A stretch of 37,840 nucleotides of DNA from Saccharolobus shibatae B12 (GTDB taxonomy: Archaea; Thermoproteota; Thermoprotei_A; Sulfolobales; Sulfolobaceae): NCBI RefSeq assembly GCF_019175345.1, contig NZ_CP077716.1, forward strand, positions 1-37,840. The letters run 5' to 3'. Below, piece by piece: positions 7,016-15,100 of this stretch. Within the stretch, counting starts at the first letter, position 1. Each line of letters begins with the position of its first letter. The position numbers and the translations under genes were made by a program. Under the pieces are notes generated by a model. The model did not search any database, was not told the origin of the DNA, and worked only from the letters and a program-made list of their open reading frames with translations.

Positions 7016-7288
7016 ATGGAATCAACATTCCTGAACAAAGGAGGAATACTATTGATCATACTGTATAAAAAAGGAGGTATAGCATTCGAAAGTGAACTTA
7101 TAAATATCACAAAATTCTCTCCAGGGACAATACAGTCGTGGAAGGAGAGACTAAAGGAGAAAGGATACATTGAGGTAACTAAGGACAAAAATAAAGTGTA
7201 TATAAAATTGACAAAAAAAGGTAAGGAAATCGCTGAGAGACTAATTACGTTAGAAACTAGGATTGAAACAATAGTTGAGGAAAAATGA
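7016..7288 (+). CDS. Winged-helix transcription regulator, paralogue of the preceding gene
   Basis: 90 residues: GGILLIILYKKGGIAFESELINITKFSPGTIQSWKERLKEKGYIEVTKDKNKVYIKLTKKGKEIAERL, a clean winged helix with a wing strand pair and C-terminal helix. TTGAAAAGAG ends one base before the ATG and ATGAAAAGAG lies 45 bases further upstream, suggesting autoregulation. A possible TATA-like sequence (ACTTTTAAAG) lies between them. With the neighbour it forms a two-gene block bounded by recombination motifs. Confidence 0.8.
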   Translation: MESTFLNKGGILLIILYKKGGIAFESELINITKFSPGTIQSWKERLKEKGYIEVTKDKNKVYIKLTKKGKEIAERLITLETRIETIVEEK

Positions 7289-7368
7289 GGTCCTTCTTTT
7301 TCATTATTTTTATCATTATAGTTCTCTTCTTCATTCTTCTTCAACTAGAATTCTTAACAAAGAGAGCG

Positions 7369-7386
7369 GTAAACTGGGGAGTTTAC
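7369..7386. repeat. Recombination motif (G orientation)
   Basis: GTAAACTGGGGAGTTTAC, the perfect consensus, between the second winged-helix gene and the TGT/DpdA-like gene, ending 26 bases before the latter's ATG. Confidence 0.95.
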
Positions 7387-7412
7387 CGTGATGAAAGGCC
7401 CAGGTGATACTG

Positions 7413-8033
7413 ATGATAGGTATCGGTAAAAGCCCTCTTGCAAATTTTGTCATAAAGTATTGTAATGAATATATAGGTAAGGTTCTGTACCCCTACCCGC
7501 TCTTCTTTGACGACAAGAAGCTGTTACTAAGCAGCAAAACCGGTTATATTCTCTACTTAAAGAAGTTGGTGAAATTACGTAATTATATTAAAGTAGCACT
7601 ATGGCCAGATTATATACCCTACAAAGCTGCAGCAAAGATAGTTGACCTGGACCTATTACAAAACATAGTATTCGTAGTTCCAGTACATTCTCTAAGCGAT
7701 ATCGAAATAGGAGAAGAGCTACAAGACCATGGGTTTAACATCTTCTTCGGTTACGCTTCTGATAAGAAATATAGGAATTATGAGCTTATTGACTTCTTAA
7801 AAGCTGCTAAGGGAGAAAAATGGTACTTGGGTGTAAGCACTAGGAAGGAATTGAAAGAAACTATACTGTATAACTTTAATGGGTTAGACGTTACTGGTTT
7901 TCTATTCGGTAGAAATGAAGATAGGAAGGATTCTAGGATATTGAAAAAGAACCTAGAGGAGTTACTGAGAACTGTAAGTAAGTCCCAGGGTAGGCAAACA
8001 ACACTTTACGAATTTAGCAAACTGGGGGGTTAG
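7413..8033 (+). CDS. TGT/DpdA-like TIM-barrel protein with C-terminal PCNA-binding motif
   Basis: About 206 residues. From residue 60 on, strands and helices alternate (KVALWPDYIPYKAAAKIV, NIVFVVPVHSLSDIEIGEEL, FNIFFGYASDKKY, KWYLGVSTRKELKETI, VTGFLFGR). This resembles half of a TIM barrel of the tRNA-guanine transglycosylase superfamily and its phage DNA-modifying relatives (DpdA). The C-terminus QTTLYEF fits the PCNA-interacting QxxLxxF pattern, implying recruitment to replication forks. The ATG at 7413 is chosen for its GGTGA five bases upstream. The stop lies inside a variant recombination motif. The fold is fairly suggestive; the activity is unproven. Confidence 0.5.
   Translation: MIGIGKSPLANFVIKYCNEYIGKVLYPYPLFFDDKKLLLSSKTGYILYLKKLVKLRNYIKVALWPDYIPYKAAAKIVDLDLLQNIVFVVPVHSLSDIEIGEELQDHGFNIFFGYASDKKYRNYELIDFLKAAKGEKWYLGVSTRKELKETILYNFNGLDVTGFLFGRNEDRKDSRILKKNLEELLRTVSKSQGRQTTLYEFSKLGG
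8019..8033. repeat. Recombination motif, variant (G orientation)
   Basis: AAACTGGGGGGTTAG, with G replacing A in the right arm. It supplies the last codons and TAG stop of the TGT/DpdA-like gene and abuts the next gene. Confidence 0.7.
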
Positions 8034-8035
8034 CT

Positions 8036-8365
8036 ATGAAGGAGAGTAACACTGTAAGAATCGTGAAGCTTCTGGAGTTCGGTCCTAAGTCTGCTGGAGA
8101 AATAGCTTCAGCTCTTAACATTCAATCCAAAGAAGTCTACCCGCGTGTTAAGAGGTTAATAAAATGGGGGTTTGTAAAGGCCGAAGGAATAGGTAACCTG
8201 AGGATATACAGACTTACCGATAAGTATTATCAGTTTAAGGAATATGTAAGGAGATACAACCTATCCGACGTTATTTCGAAACTGGAGAGCGAATTAGGAC
8301 GGAAGCTCACAAACGACGAAATATACGCATTGGTCTGGCTCAGGGTGAGACTATGGAGACAATAA
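8036..8365 (+). CDS. Winged-helix protein, short paralogue
   Basis: 109 residues. VKLLEFGPKSAGEIASALNIQSKEVYPRVKRLIKWGFVKAEGIGNLRIYRL is a winged helix with the signature EVYPRVKR. The C-terminal helical part contains GRKLTNDEIYAL. Both features recur in the next, longer protein (EVYPRLKRW and GRELTDEERAVL), so the two are paralogues. The genes overlap by 13 bases, indicating a shared mRNA. Likely DNA binding; the target is unknown. Confidence 0.75.
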   Translation: MKESNTVRIVKLLEFGPKSAGEIASALNIQSKEVYPRVKRLIKWGFVKAEGIGNLRIYRLTDKYYQFKEYVRRYNLSDVISKLESELGRKLTNDEIYALVWLRVRLWRQ

Positions 8366-8904
8366 CACCGCTATTTAGGTCAGAAAAGACTTTGGGCATT
8401 TTTGAGCTGTTAGCGGACCTTAGGTTCCACACTGCTGCAGAAATAGCAGCATATACAGGAATAGAGGACTCCAGGGAAGTTTACCCCAGGTTGAAACGCT
8501 GGGCCTCTCTCATAGATATTAGGAAAGTAGGAGTTAGGAAGAACATTTACAAGTTAAAGGACAGGGTAGTAGATGCAGTAAAGAAAGGCCTAAAGATATC
8601 TACAAAGGCCGAGAAGGTCCTAAAGAAGGCTGAGAAAGTGATGAAGAAGACTATGGGCAGGGAACTAACAGATGAGGAGAGAGCAGTACTGGAGTTCCTT
8701 ATTAATTATTATAAGGAAACTGGGAAGAAGTGGTATGAAGGAAAAGTGGAACCTGTGGTGCAAACAATTGCCAGGGTAAAAGGACTTGACCCTACTGACG
8801 TTGTAAGTGCTATATTATCTCTCTATCAGGCTGGACTGGTAGCACTTTGGCCTAGCTCAGATAGGCCTAGAAAACTCGCAATAACTAAAACCCTTCTTGC
8901 GTGA
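8353..8904 (+). CDS. Winged-helix protein, long paralogue
   Basis: 183 residues. An N-terminal winged helix (FELLADLRFHTAAEIAAYTGIEDSREVYPRLKRWASLIDIRKVGVRKNIYKL) is followed by a lysine-rich helix (residues 77-105), the GRELTDEERAVLEFL segment shared with its smaller neighbour, and a C-terminal domain that may be a second winged helix (VVQTIARVKGLDPTDVVSAILSLYQAGLVAL). Two DNA-binding domains next to a gene-free AT-rich region make it a candidate origin-binding protein, which is inference from position. Confidence 0.7.
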   Translation: METITPLFRSEKTLGIFELLADLRFHTAAEIAAYTGIEDSREVYPRLKRWASLIDIRKVGVRKNIYKLKDRVVDAVKKGLKISTKAEKVLKKAEKVMKKTMGRELTDEERAVLEFLINYYKETGKKWYEGKVEPVVQTIARVKGLDPTDVVSAILSLYQAGLVALWPSSDRPRKLAITKTLLA

Positions 8905-8970
8905 AAACTCAACTATTAGTTAATTCTATGAAACGTATTTTTCATTTTTGTAATAAATATTCAAACATAC

Positions 8971-8987
8971 GTTAACTGGGGAGTTTA
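8971..8987. repeat. Recombination motif (G orientation)
   Basis: GTTAACTGGGGAGTTTA, intergenic, 67 bases after the second of the paired winged-helix genes. Confidence 0.9.
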
Positions 8988-9025
8988 TTTTCAAAAAATC
9001 CTTATGAAACTTTGTAAAATTATTT

Positions 9026-9047
9026 CAGTTAACTCCCCAGTTTACTG
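9026..9047. repeat. Recombination motif (C orientation)
   Basis: CAGTTAACTCCCCAGTTTAC followed by TG. Lies 38 bases from the preceding copy in the opposite orientation, so the two could pair as arms of a large cruciform. Confidence 0.9.
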
Positions 9048-9352
9048 AGTAAAAATTCAAACTTCTTTATAAAGAGATATAGTATATATAACTACTACTG
9101 AAACTTTTTCACACACAAAACTTACAAAACCTAACACACTTTTTACTTTCACTTTTACGTCTTTTTACTTAAGCTAACATATAGCAATAGTTTAAGCTAA
9201 TTGAATTTTTTGCTTTTATTTTAGAAAAATTTTATGAAGAGGAAGGGAGGGGCTTTTACACCAGAAACTACCCTGGACTGGACTTTTCACTTCCCTACTT
9301 TTTCTCCACAAACCCTTAGTAGTAGTTATACATGCTAGTTGAATTTTTTGCG

Positions 9353-9368
9353 GTAAACTGGGGAGTTA
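9353..9368. repeat. Recombination motif (G orientation)
   Basis: GTAAACTGGGGAGTTA, 69 bases before the gene with the MCM-like winged helix; left border of that block. Confidence 0.88.
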
Positions 9369-9437
9369 TTTGTTGAAATATTTTTTATTTTTTGTAGACC
9401 AAGTGATAATTTAGGTGGAAGTATTAGTGAAAACGAA

Positions 9438-10229
9438 TTGATAACAAATGTCGTGAACTTAATTAAGGGCTTTATCCCTGAGGAGGTTATTGTAAGGGAG
9501 TACACACGAAAGAAAATATATAATATACCAGATCAAACTGACCATTTACACATTTACCGTTTATTGGAAGAGTATAGGGAAAGTGTAGTATTAGTTAGGA
9601 TGGAAGAATTCTTAGAGTTATTAGGAGACATTGTTGCAGAGTATTATAACAGTAGGGATGTTGAACGTTTTATACGTGAACTAGAAGACAGGGTTGACTC
9701 TCACATTGATAAAAATGTAAGGTTAAATATTGTGGTCTTAAGGGAGGTAAAGGATAAAGAATACACTGAGCGTATTGTAAGGTATAATATACCAGAGGGT
9801 TACGTCCCATTCATAGAAATTTATGAGAAGGGTTTGACGGAAGAGATATGCCGCAGTGGGAAGAAAAAGACCGAATTTGAAAGTACTATGTTTAGGCTCC
9901 CAGTGCAGTTATATGAGGGGCTTGTGACGAAATTTGATGAAATATTCAGTTTGGTTTCAAAAATGTTGGAACAGGAAGAGAATGAGAAAGCTTTCAATGA
10001 AGTAATTCTTGGTTCTAATAAAGATAATAAGAAAAGAGAGGCGATGATGAAATGCCTTAAGATAATTGAGGAACTAGAGAAGGCTAAAGGTTGTGCAAAA
10101 CTTAATGATATCATTAAAAGGGCTATGGAAGAAAAGCTACAAGAACTGGAAGTAAGGAAGCTGTTAAGGGACATGGAAAAGTATGGTATTATATATGAGT
10201 CTAAGCCTGATTGTTACAGAAGGGTATAA
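9438..10229 (+). CDS. Candidate replication protein with MCM-like C-terminal winged helix
   Basis: 263 residues, TTG start with GTGA about seven bases upstream; no ATG or GTG is available further upstream in frame. The last 65 residues (CLKIIEELEKAKGCAKLNDIIKRAMEEK, then EVRKLLRDMEKYGIIYESKPDCYRR) closely resemble the winged helix at the C-terminus of archaeal MCM helicases, including the IYE-x-KP-x-x-YR ending. No Walker motifs are present, so it is not a helicase itself. The N-terminal 190 residues are not recognised. It could dock on host MCM or Cdc6, or compete with MCM; this is inference. Confidence 0.6.
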   Translation: MITNVVNLIKGFIPEEVIVREYTRKKIYNIPDQTDHLHIYRLLEEYRESVVLVRMEEFLELLGDIVAEYYNSRDVERFIRELEDRVDSHIDKNVRLNIVVLREVKDKEYTERIVRYNIPEGYVPFIEIYEKGLTEEICRSGKKKTEFESTMFRLPVQLYEGLVTKFDEIFSLVSKMLEQEENEKAFNEVILGSNKDNKKREAMMKCLKIIEELEKAKGCAKLNDIIKRAMEEKLQELEVRKLLRDMEKYGIIYESKPDCYRRV

Positions 10230-10247
10230 CAGATAACTACCCTGGGC

Positions 10248-10523
10248 CTAAGTTTTCATTTTATTTAGAGCATCTATAACACATTGCAAGGCTTTAGTTA
10301 TTATTAGTCCCTTTTCAGTCAGGTAAAGTTTCTTTATCCTAGTTCTGTTCTTTTGTTCCTCTTTCTCTTCAATAAGAAGATCTTCTAAGAGCTGTTCTTT
10401 AGTTTTATAAAAAGTATTAGGAGCTAGAGACGACTTTTCCAACGCCTCCTTTACAGTGCACCCTTGATTATTATATATAGCTAATAGGACCTTTGCATGT
10501 GCAGTCAGAAATTCACTTTTCAT
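10248..10523 (-). CDS. Winged-helix regulator
   Basis: 91 residues: TAHAKVLLAIYNNQGCTVKEALEKSSLAPNTFYKTKEQLLEDLLIEEKEEQKNRTRIKKLYLTEKGLIITKAL is a winged helix with a long charged wing. It lies tail-to-tail with the MCM-winged-helix gene. A TATA-like TTTTAAATATAA lies just upstream on its strand, and a dyad sits between the box and the ATG, suggesting leaderless transcription and self-repression. Confidence 0.78.
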   Translation of the reverse strand: MKSEFLTAHAKVLLAIYNNQGCTVKEALEKSSLAPNTFYKTKEQLLEDLLIEEKEEQKNRTRIKKLYLTEKGLIITKALQCVIDALNKMKT

Positions 10524-10528
10524 AGTTT

Positions 10529-10542
10529 AAAGTTTGAACTTT
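10529..10542. promoter_or_regulatory. Dyad AAAGTT-TG-AACTTT in front of the winged-helix gene
   Basis: Six-base arms with a two-base spacer, six bases upstream of the start codon and overlapping the expected transcription start (the TATA-like box follows at 10541-10552). This is the placement of an autorepressor operator. Confidence 0.55.
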
Positions 10543-10594
10543 ATATTTAAAAACATGTGGGCTTGTTGTCGGTTTTGTGCTTTGAATTTTTCTT

Positions 10595-10616
10595 CAGTAA
10601 ACTCCCCAGTTTATTG
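10595..10616. repeat. Recombination motif (C orientation)
   Basis: CAGTAAACTCCCCAGTTTAT followed by TG, between the winged-helix gene and sRNA A; right border of the block that begins at 9353. Confidence 0.9.
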
Positions 10617-10724
10617 AATTTTTCTCACATCGTTACTTTTACGTTAGGATCCAACGTTACTAATTCTCCAATTTTTCAAAATTCAAGACGAAGAAAAGCT
10701 TATTTAGTTTTAAAGAAAGATAAA

Positions 10725-10800
10725 AATGAGGGACGGGTCAGCGTGTTAGCCGTTCATCATGCTTCAGCGCTGGAACCCTCATCATGACCCGTCCCTCATT
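10725..10800 (-). ncRNA. C/D box guide sRNA A
   Basis: Read on the minus strand: a 13-bp terminal stem, C box ATGATGA, 11-nt guide GGGTTCCAGCG, D' box CTGA, 3-nt spacer, C' box ATGATGA, 12-nt guide ACGGCTAACACG, D box CTGA, then the other stem strand. Box sequences, guide lengths and spacer match archaeal C/D 2'-O-methylation guides exactly. A TATTTAAATAT box sits about 25-30 bases upstream and a T-rich stretch follows the 3' end. Predicted complementary target cores are CGCUGGAACCC (methylated G, fifth base) and CGUGUUAGCCGU (methylated U, fifth base). The target RNA cannot be identified here. Confidence 0.93.
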
Positions 10801-10803
10801 ATA

Positions 10804-11653
10804 GTTCTTGATTTAGAGATATTTAAATATTTTTGTTCAGATTCTTTTACGTGTCATATATTTATATATTATGGTAATATTCCTTTACAATATTTTTAAA
10901 TTAATTTTTTTGTATAACTAAAGAAATTTTCATTTCCACATCTTTCATTTTTATATCCTTCATTATTTTTTCTAAAGAACTGATTGGGGGCGGGGGCTCA
11001 GAAGTCAGACAAGTCAGAGGTTTAGAGAATAGGTTGGTTTAGGTTAAGTTAAGGTGCTAAAGGTTAGAAGTTAGTTAGGTGTATTTAGTCTGTAGACCAT
11101 AAGGTAAAAGTTAGAGCAAGTTGGATAAGCGGTCCTTTTTTGTGTTAGGAGTTTTTTAGTTGGGTTAAGGGCGGTAGCCCTTATACTAAAAATGTTAAAT
11201 TCTTAAAGAGGAGAATTAGGAGTAAGGACTAAGGATAGAGAAGGGTTGAGGAATAGCGCAGTTGTAAATAGTTAAGCAATGTGTAGAATTATTTATGTAG
11301 AGAATAGGATATTTGTAAATAAGGGAAAGGAAGGGTTAGTTTGGTAAGCTGCTTATTATGAATTGTGAAATAGGACCCTGAGAGTTTTAAGTAAAAATAG
11401 CAAGAGTTAGACAAAAGAAAGAGAGTAGTAGCAAAGAAAGAGTTAGAGTTATAATAGTAAGCAAAAAGGGGGCGGGCGGAAGCCCGAAATGGGGGTATAG
11501 GAATTTGCTACAGAAAAGAGAGAAAAATAAAAGAGAGGGGGTATAGAGATGAAAGCCGTATCCAAACTTATCCTTAGCGTATCTTATTATATTTATAGCG
11601 TATTCTTACTGCATTTAAATATATTATAAAGTATCGCTAGATATTATTATAGG
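10804..11653. other. Long gene-free region; purine-rich part is a candidate oriT or long RNA
   Basis: After an AT-rich leader (to about 10975), some 590 bases (about 10980-11570) have very few C residues on the plus strand and are strongly A/G-rich. Repeated elements include AGTCAGA twice near 11000 and many GTTAG pentamers (about 11060-11110, 11335-11345, 11403-11445). Two GC hairpins stand out: AAGGGC-GGTA-GCCCTT (about 11166-11181) and GGGC-GGAA-GCCC (about 11474-11485). No reading frame of note exists. In Sulfolobus conjugative plasmids the section next to the conjugation genes is conserved, repeat-rich and proposed as the transfer origin. A long structured RNA is the other reading. Confidence 0.5.
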
Positions 11654-12139
11654 GTGATAAAAACGGAAACATCTCAAAATATAGTTGAGAATACTACTTT
11701 GAATGAAAATAAGCCGATGAAGAAAGAGAAAAAGCAGAAGAATAGCAGAATAAATGAAATAATATTAAGGGATACTACTGACGAGCCTTTACCTACTGAT
11801 CCAATTCATGTATATATTGAAAAGCTGATACCTAAGATTATAGACCAGTATGTGAAGGAAAATAAGCGGCCTATCCGACGTAAAGACTTAATTGAATATG
11901 TCTTCAGCTATGACGACAGGATGATAGAATACGATAAGGTAAGCAAGCATAGCCCAGCTGCTATATCCTTTGCAATAACTAGGTTATTAAAGAAGGGCAG
12001 ACTGGTGAGGATAAAGTACTGCAAGGAGTGGGAGGGGGACAAATGTGTAAAATTTAGCAGGAAAAAGGAGTATATCTTAAAGGAGCATTTACAGATGCCG
12101 GAGATACAAGAATACTTAAAGAAGCACGGGCTATCTTAA
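11654..12139 (+). CDS. Basic DNA-binding-like protein next to the candidate oriT
   Basis: 161 residues, GTG start; a TTTAAATATATTATAAA stretch about 25-40 bases upstream suggests a leaderless message. The first 35 residues are polar and lysine-rich (disordered). Residues 50-150 look like a winged helix (RKDLIEYVFSYDDRMI, then SPAAISFAITRLLKKGRLVRIKYC), ending in a basic helix. It lies between the purine-rich region and the coupling ATPase, and converges on the latter with a nine-base overlap. An auxiliary protein binding the transfer origin would fit this position; that is inference. Confidence 0.62.
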   Translation: MIKTETSQNIVENTTLNENKPMKKEKKQKNSRINEIILRDTTDEPLPTDPIHVYIEKLIPKIIDQYVKENKRPIRRKDLIEYVFSYDDRMIEYDKVSKHSPAAISFAITRLLKKGRLVRIKYCKEWEGDKCVKFSRKKEYILKEHLQMPEIQEYLKKHGLS

Positions 12140-15100
12140 GGGGATCTCCCTTTTCACCTTGTCTGTTACTGCGATCAGTTTGTTTCCCTCTATTTTTAGC
12201 CCTATAATCTTCTCCTTGTTTACCTTTAGCCACCGATAGTCCAGTTCAGAGATGCTGTACTCGTTTTGACCAACCTTTACGGTTATTCGGTTTTCATATT
12301 TTGTTATAATTAGGCCGTCTAATTGGAGCTCTTCTAAAGCCTGCTGAGTTATAGTTTGCTGCTTATTCTCTGCTTTACTTTCGGAGTTCTGAGTTAACTC
12401 CCCAGTTAACGCCTCTCTGGATCCTTCTGGCGCTTTCCCATTACTATTATTGTTATTTGCAGTGCTGCTAGTAACTGTTACAGTATCAGTAGCTGCAGTT
12501 TTACTTTCAGTTACTTGGACTGCTTTAGCTTCGGTAAACTCCCCAGTTAACGTCTGAGTTTTCTGTACTTTTTCCGCTTTTTGTTCTACTTTCTGTTTCA
12601 ACTTTACTGAGAATATCTTTACTTTTGCTTTGTACTCCTGAGGAATGCTCTCATCTTTTATAAAGCTCTCGTAAATTTGTTGTAACTTACTGAACTTCTC
12701 TTCAGAGGTCCATATATGTACTTCTTTGAAGTCTTTCATTGAAGGATCTAAGTACTTTCGCATGTTCTTAGCGACTTGCTCTGAGTGTGTAGATAGCTCG
12801 TTAGGACTTTCGATTTCTATAGCGATGTTGTTGTCATAAATTAGTTTTGAATTTTGCAGTTTAACAGCAATCATGTCTGGTCTTAGGGGCAATTCTGGAT
12901 TCTGTCTCCCTGGAATAACATAATATCCTTGAGAGACGTAATACATTAATACTTCCTTAGCTATCTTTATCCCCTCATCGGATGGGGCTACATTATCTAA
13001 CCCTCTATACATCCATGTATCGTCCTCTAACCTAATTCTCTTAGGTTTTCCATCCTCAATCTCTATCCCCTGCATTTTTGAAAGCTCTAAGTTTAATCTG
13101 TCTCTATCTATTCCTAATTCCTTAAGTAATTCTGGAAATGTTATCATTCCGTCGTTCGTTTCTAAGAGATAGAATATCCTCTGCTGCAAAGGAGTATAGT
13201 AATCGCTGACAAAGAAGCGGCGTATTGGGTGACCAGCCTTTACGAGATTGCTAGTGTGAGGCTCAAAGCCCTTAGTAGGCTCTTTTTCGTTTTTCTCGTC
13301 TAAAGTGGAAAGCCTGACTTGTATTAGTTTAGGTATAACTAATTCTCCAGATCTCGCAGTGACTATTAAGAAACCCTGCCCTATTGGGAGTTGTCCTAGC
13401 ATATTATCTATAATGTTCTTAAATTGCCCACCTATCGATTCAACGATAGCCTTTCTCTCGTCGTCAGCCTTAACTGTCATTATCAGCTTTACGTTAGTGT
13501 TATTATTGATTTCAGTTGATCCTTCGGGTCCTGCTGCTTTCTTTAGTCCAGCCATAGATTGAGTAGCCATGACTAGATGAAGTGCATATTTCCTAGCCTC
13601 CTTTAAGATTGTCACAATAAAATCAAAATGGGCGATATTATGAGCCTCATCTATAATCAAAAATATCGGTTTCTTTTCCTTCTTTAACGCATCCCTCATG
13701 AATACATAATTAAATAATGATATAGCGATTAAACCCTGAGCTATTACCGATAGATCCTCGTTTTCTCCTTTTCCTACATCGAATGATATAAGCCCCTTAC
13801 CTCCAGTAGCCTCAATTAGTTTATCCCAGTCTATGGTGTTTTGTGACGTAATTATCCTGAATTTTCTGTTAGATACGAAATCCTCTAACCTTGCTAATAC
13901 TGATGCAAAAGATTGATCCTGTAACTTCTGAATAAACTGTAATTCACTCATTGTCTTCTTATCGTCCTCCGTTAGGAATTCCGCTGGGTCTAGTTCCTCA
14001 TTTTTTAGGGCTAGGATTGTTTCGTAAAAGTCGTTAAAGGTGATCTCGTCATATTTCTTAAGCAAAGCCCTCAACACTACTTTTATTATGAACAATACGT
14101 AAACCGCAGATTCCTCTAGATTGAGCATCTTTTTGAATAATTGTACTGCTTTCCCTACAGTATAATCTACTGCATCATCTCGTCTTGTAAAGAATTTAGG
14201 CAGTGTAAGCGGATTAATTCCGAAATTAGGATCCCTGTTAGGACTGCCTATCGTAAAGTAGAAGTCTGCTATTTGGCTAAGTTTTCTCGCAGATTGTGAG
14301 TTTGGGTCTACGAATACTACTAGCCCATACTTCATTAATTCCTGTGCTAAAATTTCTAGCGTGTTACTTTTTCCAGACCCTGTCGCTCCTAAGATTAATG
14401 CATGTCTCTGGAAATCGACCCAATCTAGATATACTTTCTCATCATAGATAACATCGTCTCCGATATAGAAGTCTTTTCTCTCTAACTTGGAATACGGCAA
14501 AGCAGTAGTAACTGCTAACCTGACCTTTCCTGTCTTAGGAATTGCTATGAGTTTATTATAATCATCATCGGTAGACCAGAGCCATATTCTAAGCTCAGAT
14601 GTAACGTCACTCCAGCCGAGTTTAGGAATTTTATCTTCCCATCTAGAGAATAACCCTTTGGTTTTGGATAGTCTGTAACCTAATGCACCAGAATGGGTGC
14701 TGATATAATCATGCAGCAGTGTTACTGACTCTTTTAATGTTCCTTTATCATCACCGAGGATATATATCTTAACGAGATATACTGGATTTTTTATAAGGCT
14801 CTTAATTTGCTGGTCTATGGTAGTCGAATTCCCGTTTTTCTCTACCTTTTGCCTAAGTATCCATTTTACCATATTATCTAGATTAAGCCAGACCCGGAGC
14901 TGATAGTTAGGTGGGAGCTCCATTACAAAGTTACTGAGGTCGTGGTATAATATCGGAGCGAAGAAGTCTCTCTCGTGAGGGAAAGGTCTCTCTTTCAGTG
15001 TAACTTCTACAATATAAGGAGGGACTGGTATATCTTTCTCTTCGACTGGTTTAACTGCAAAAAATTGCCTCATTATGTTTATGTCGCCAGAAGTCCTTAG

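Larger units (their letters stand above)
8905..9437. other. Gene-free AT-rich region with three recombination motifs
   Basis: No convincing gene. Contains two motif copies 38 bases apart in opposite orientation and a third near the right end. A roughly 20-base element, GCTA(A/G)TTGAATTTTTTGC, occurs twice (9199-9218 and 9335-9352). There is a run of A/C-rich sequence (about 9109-9140) and a G-rich patch near 9240-9255. Strong AT content between DNA-binding protein genes fits a replication origin, but no iterated initiator site is evident. Confidence 0.4.

Noticed and set aside
6889-7344. Minus-strand 151-codon hydrophobic frame
   Set aside because: Antisense to two winged-helix genes; its hydrophobicity mirrors Lys/Glu-rich coding on the other strand.
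8971-9047. Two or more motif copies read as a CRISPR-like or SRSR array
   Set aside because: Spacing between motif copies is irregular across the window, there are no spacers of constant length and genes lie between copies.
9821-10174. Minus-strand frame antisense to the MCM-winged-helix gene
   Set aside because: Ser/Leu-rich shadow typical of the complement of a charged helical protein.
10557-10787. Plus-strand reading frame of 76 codons over the recombination motif and sRNA A
   Set aside because: It crosses a repeat and a structured RNA gene, has no promoter and no recognisable domain.
10725-10800. Long inverted repeat as a terminator or insertion-sequence end
   Set aside because: Boxes C, D', C' and D at correct distances explain the structure as a guide RNA.
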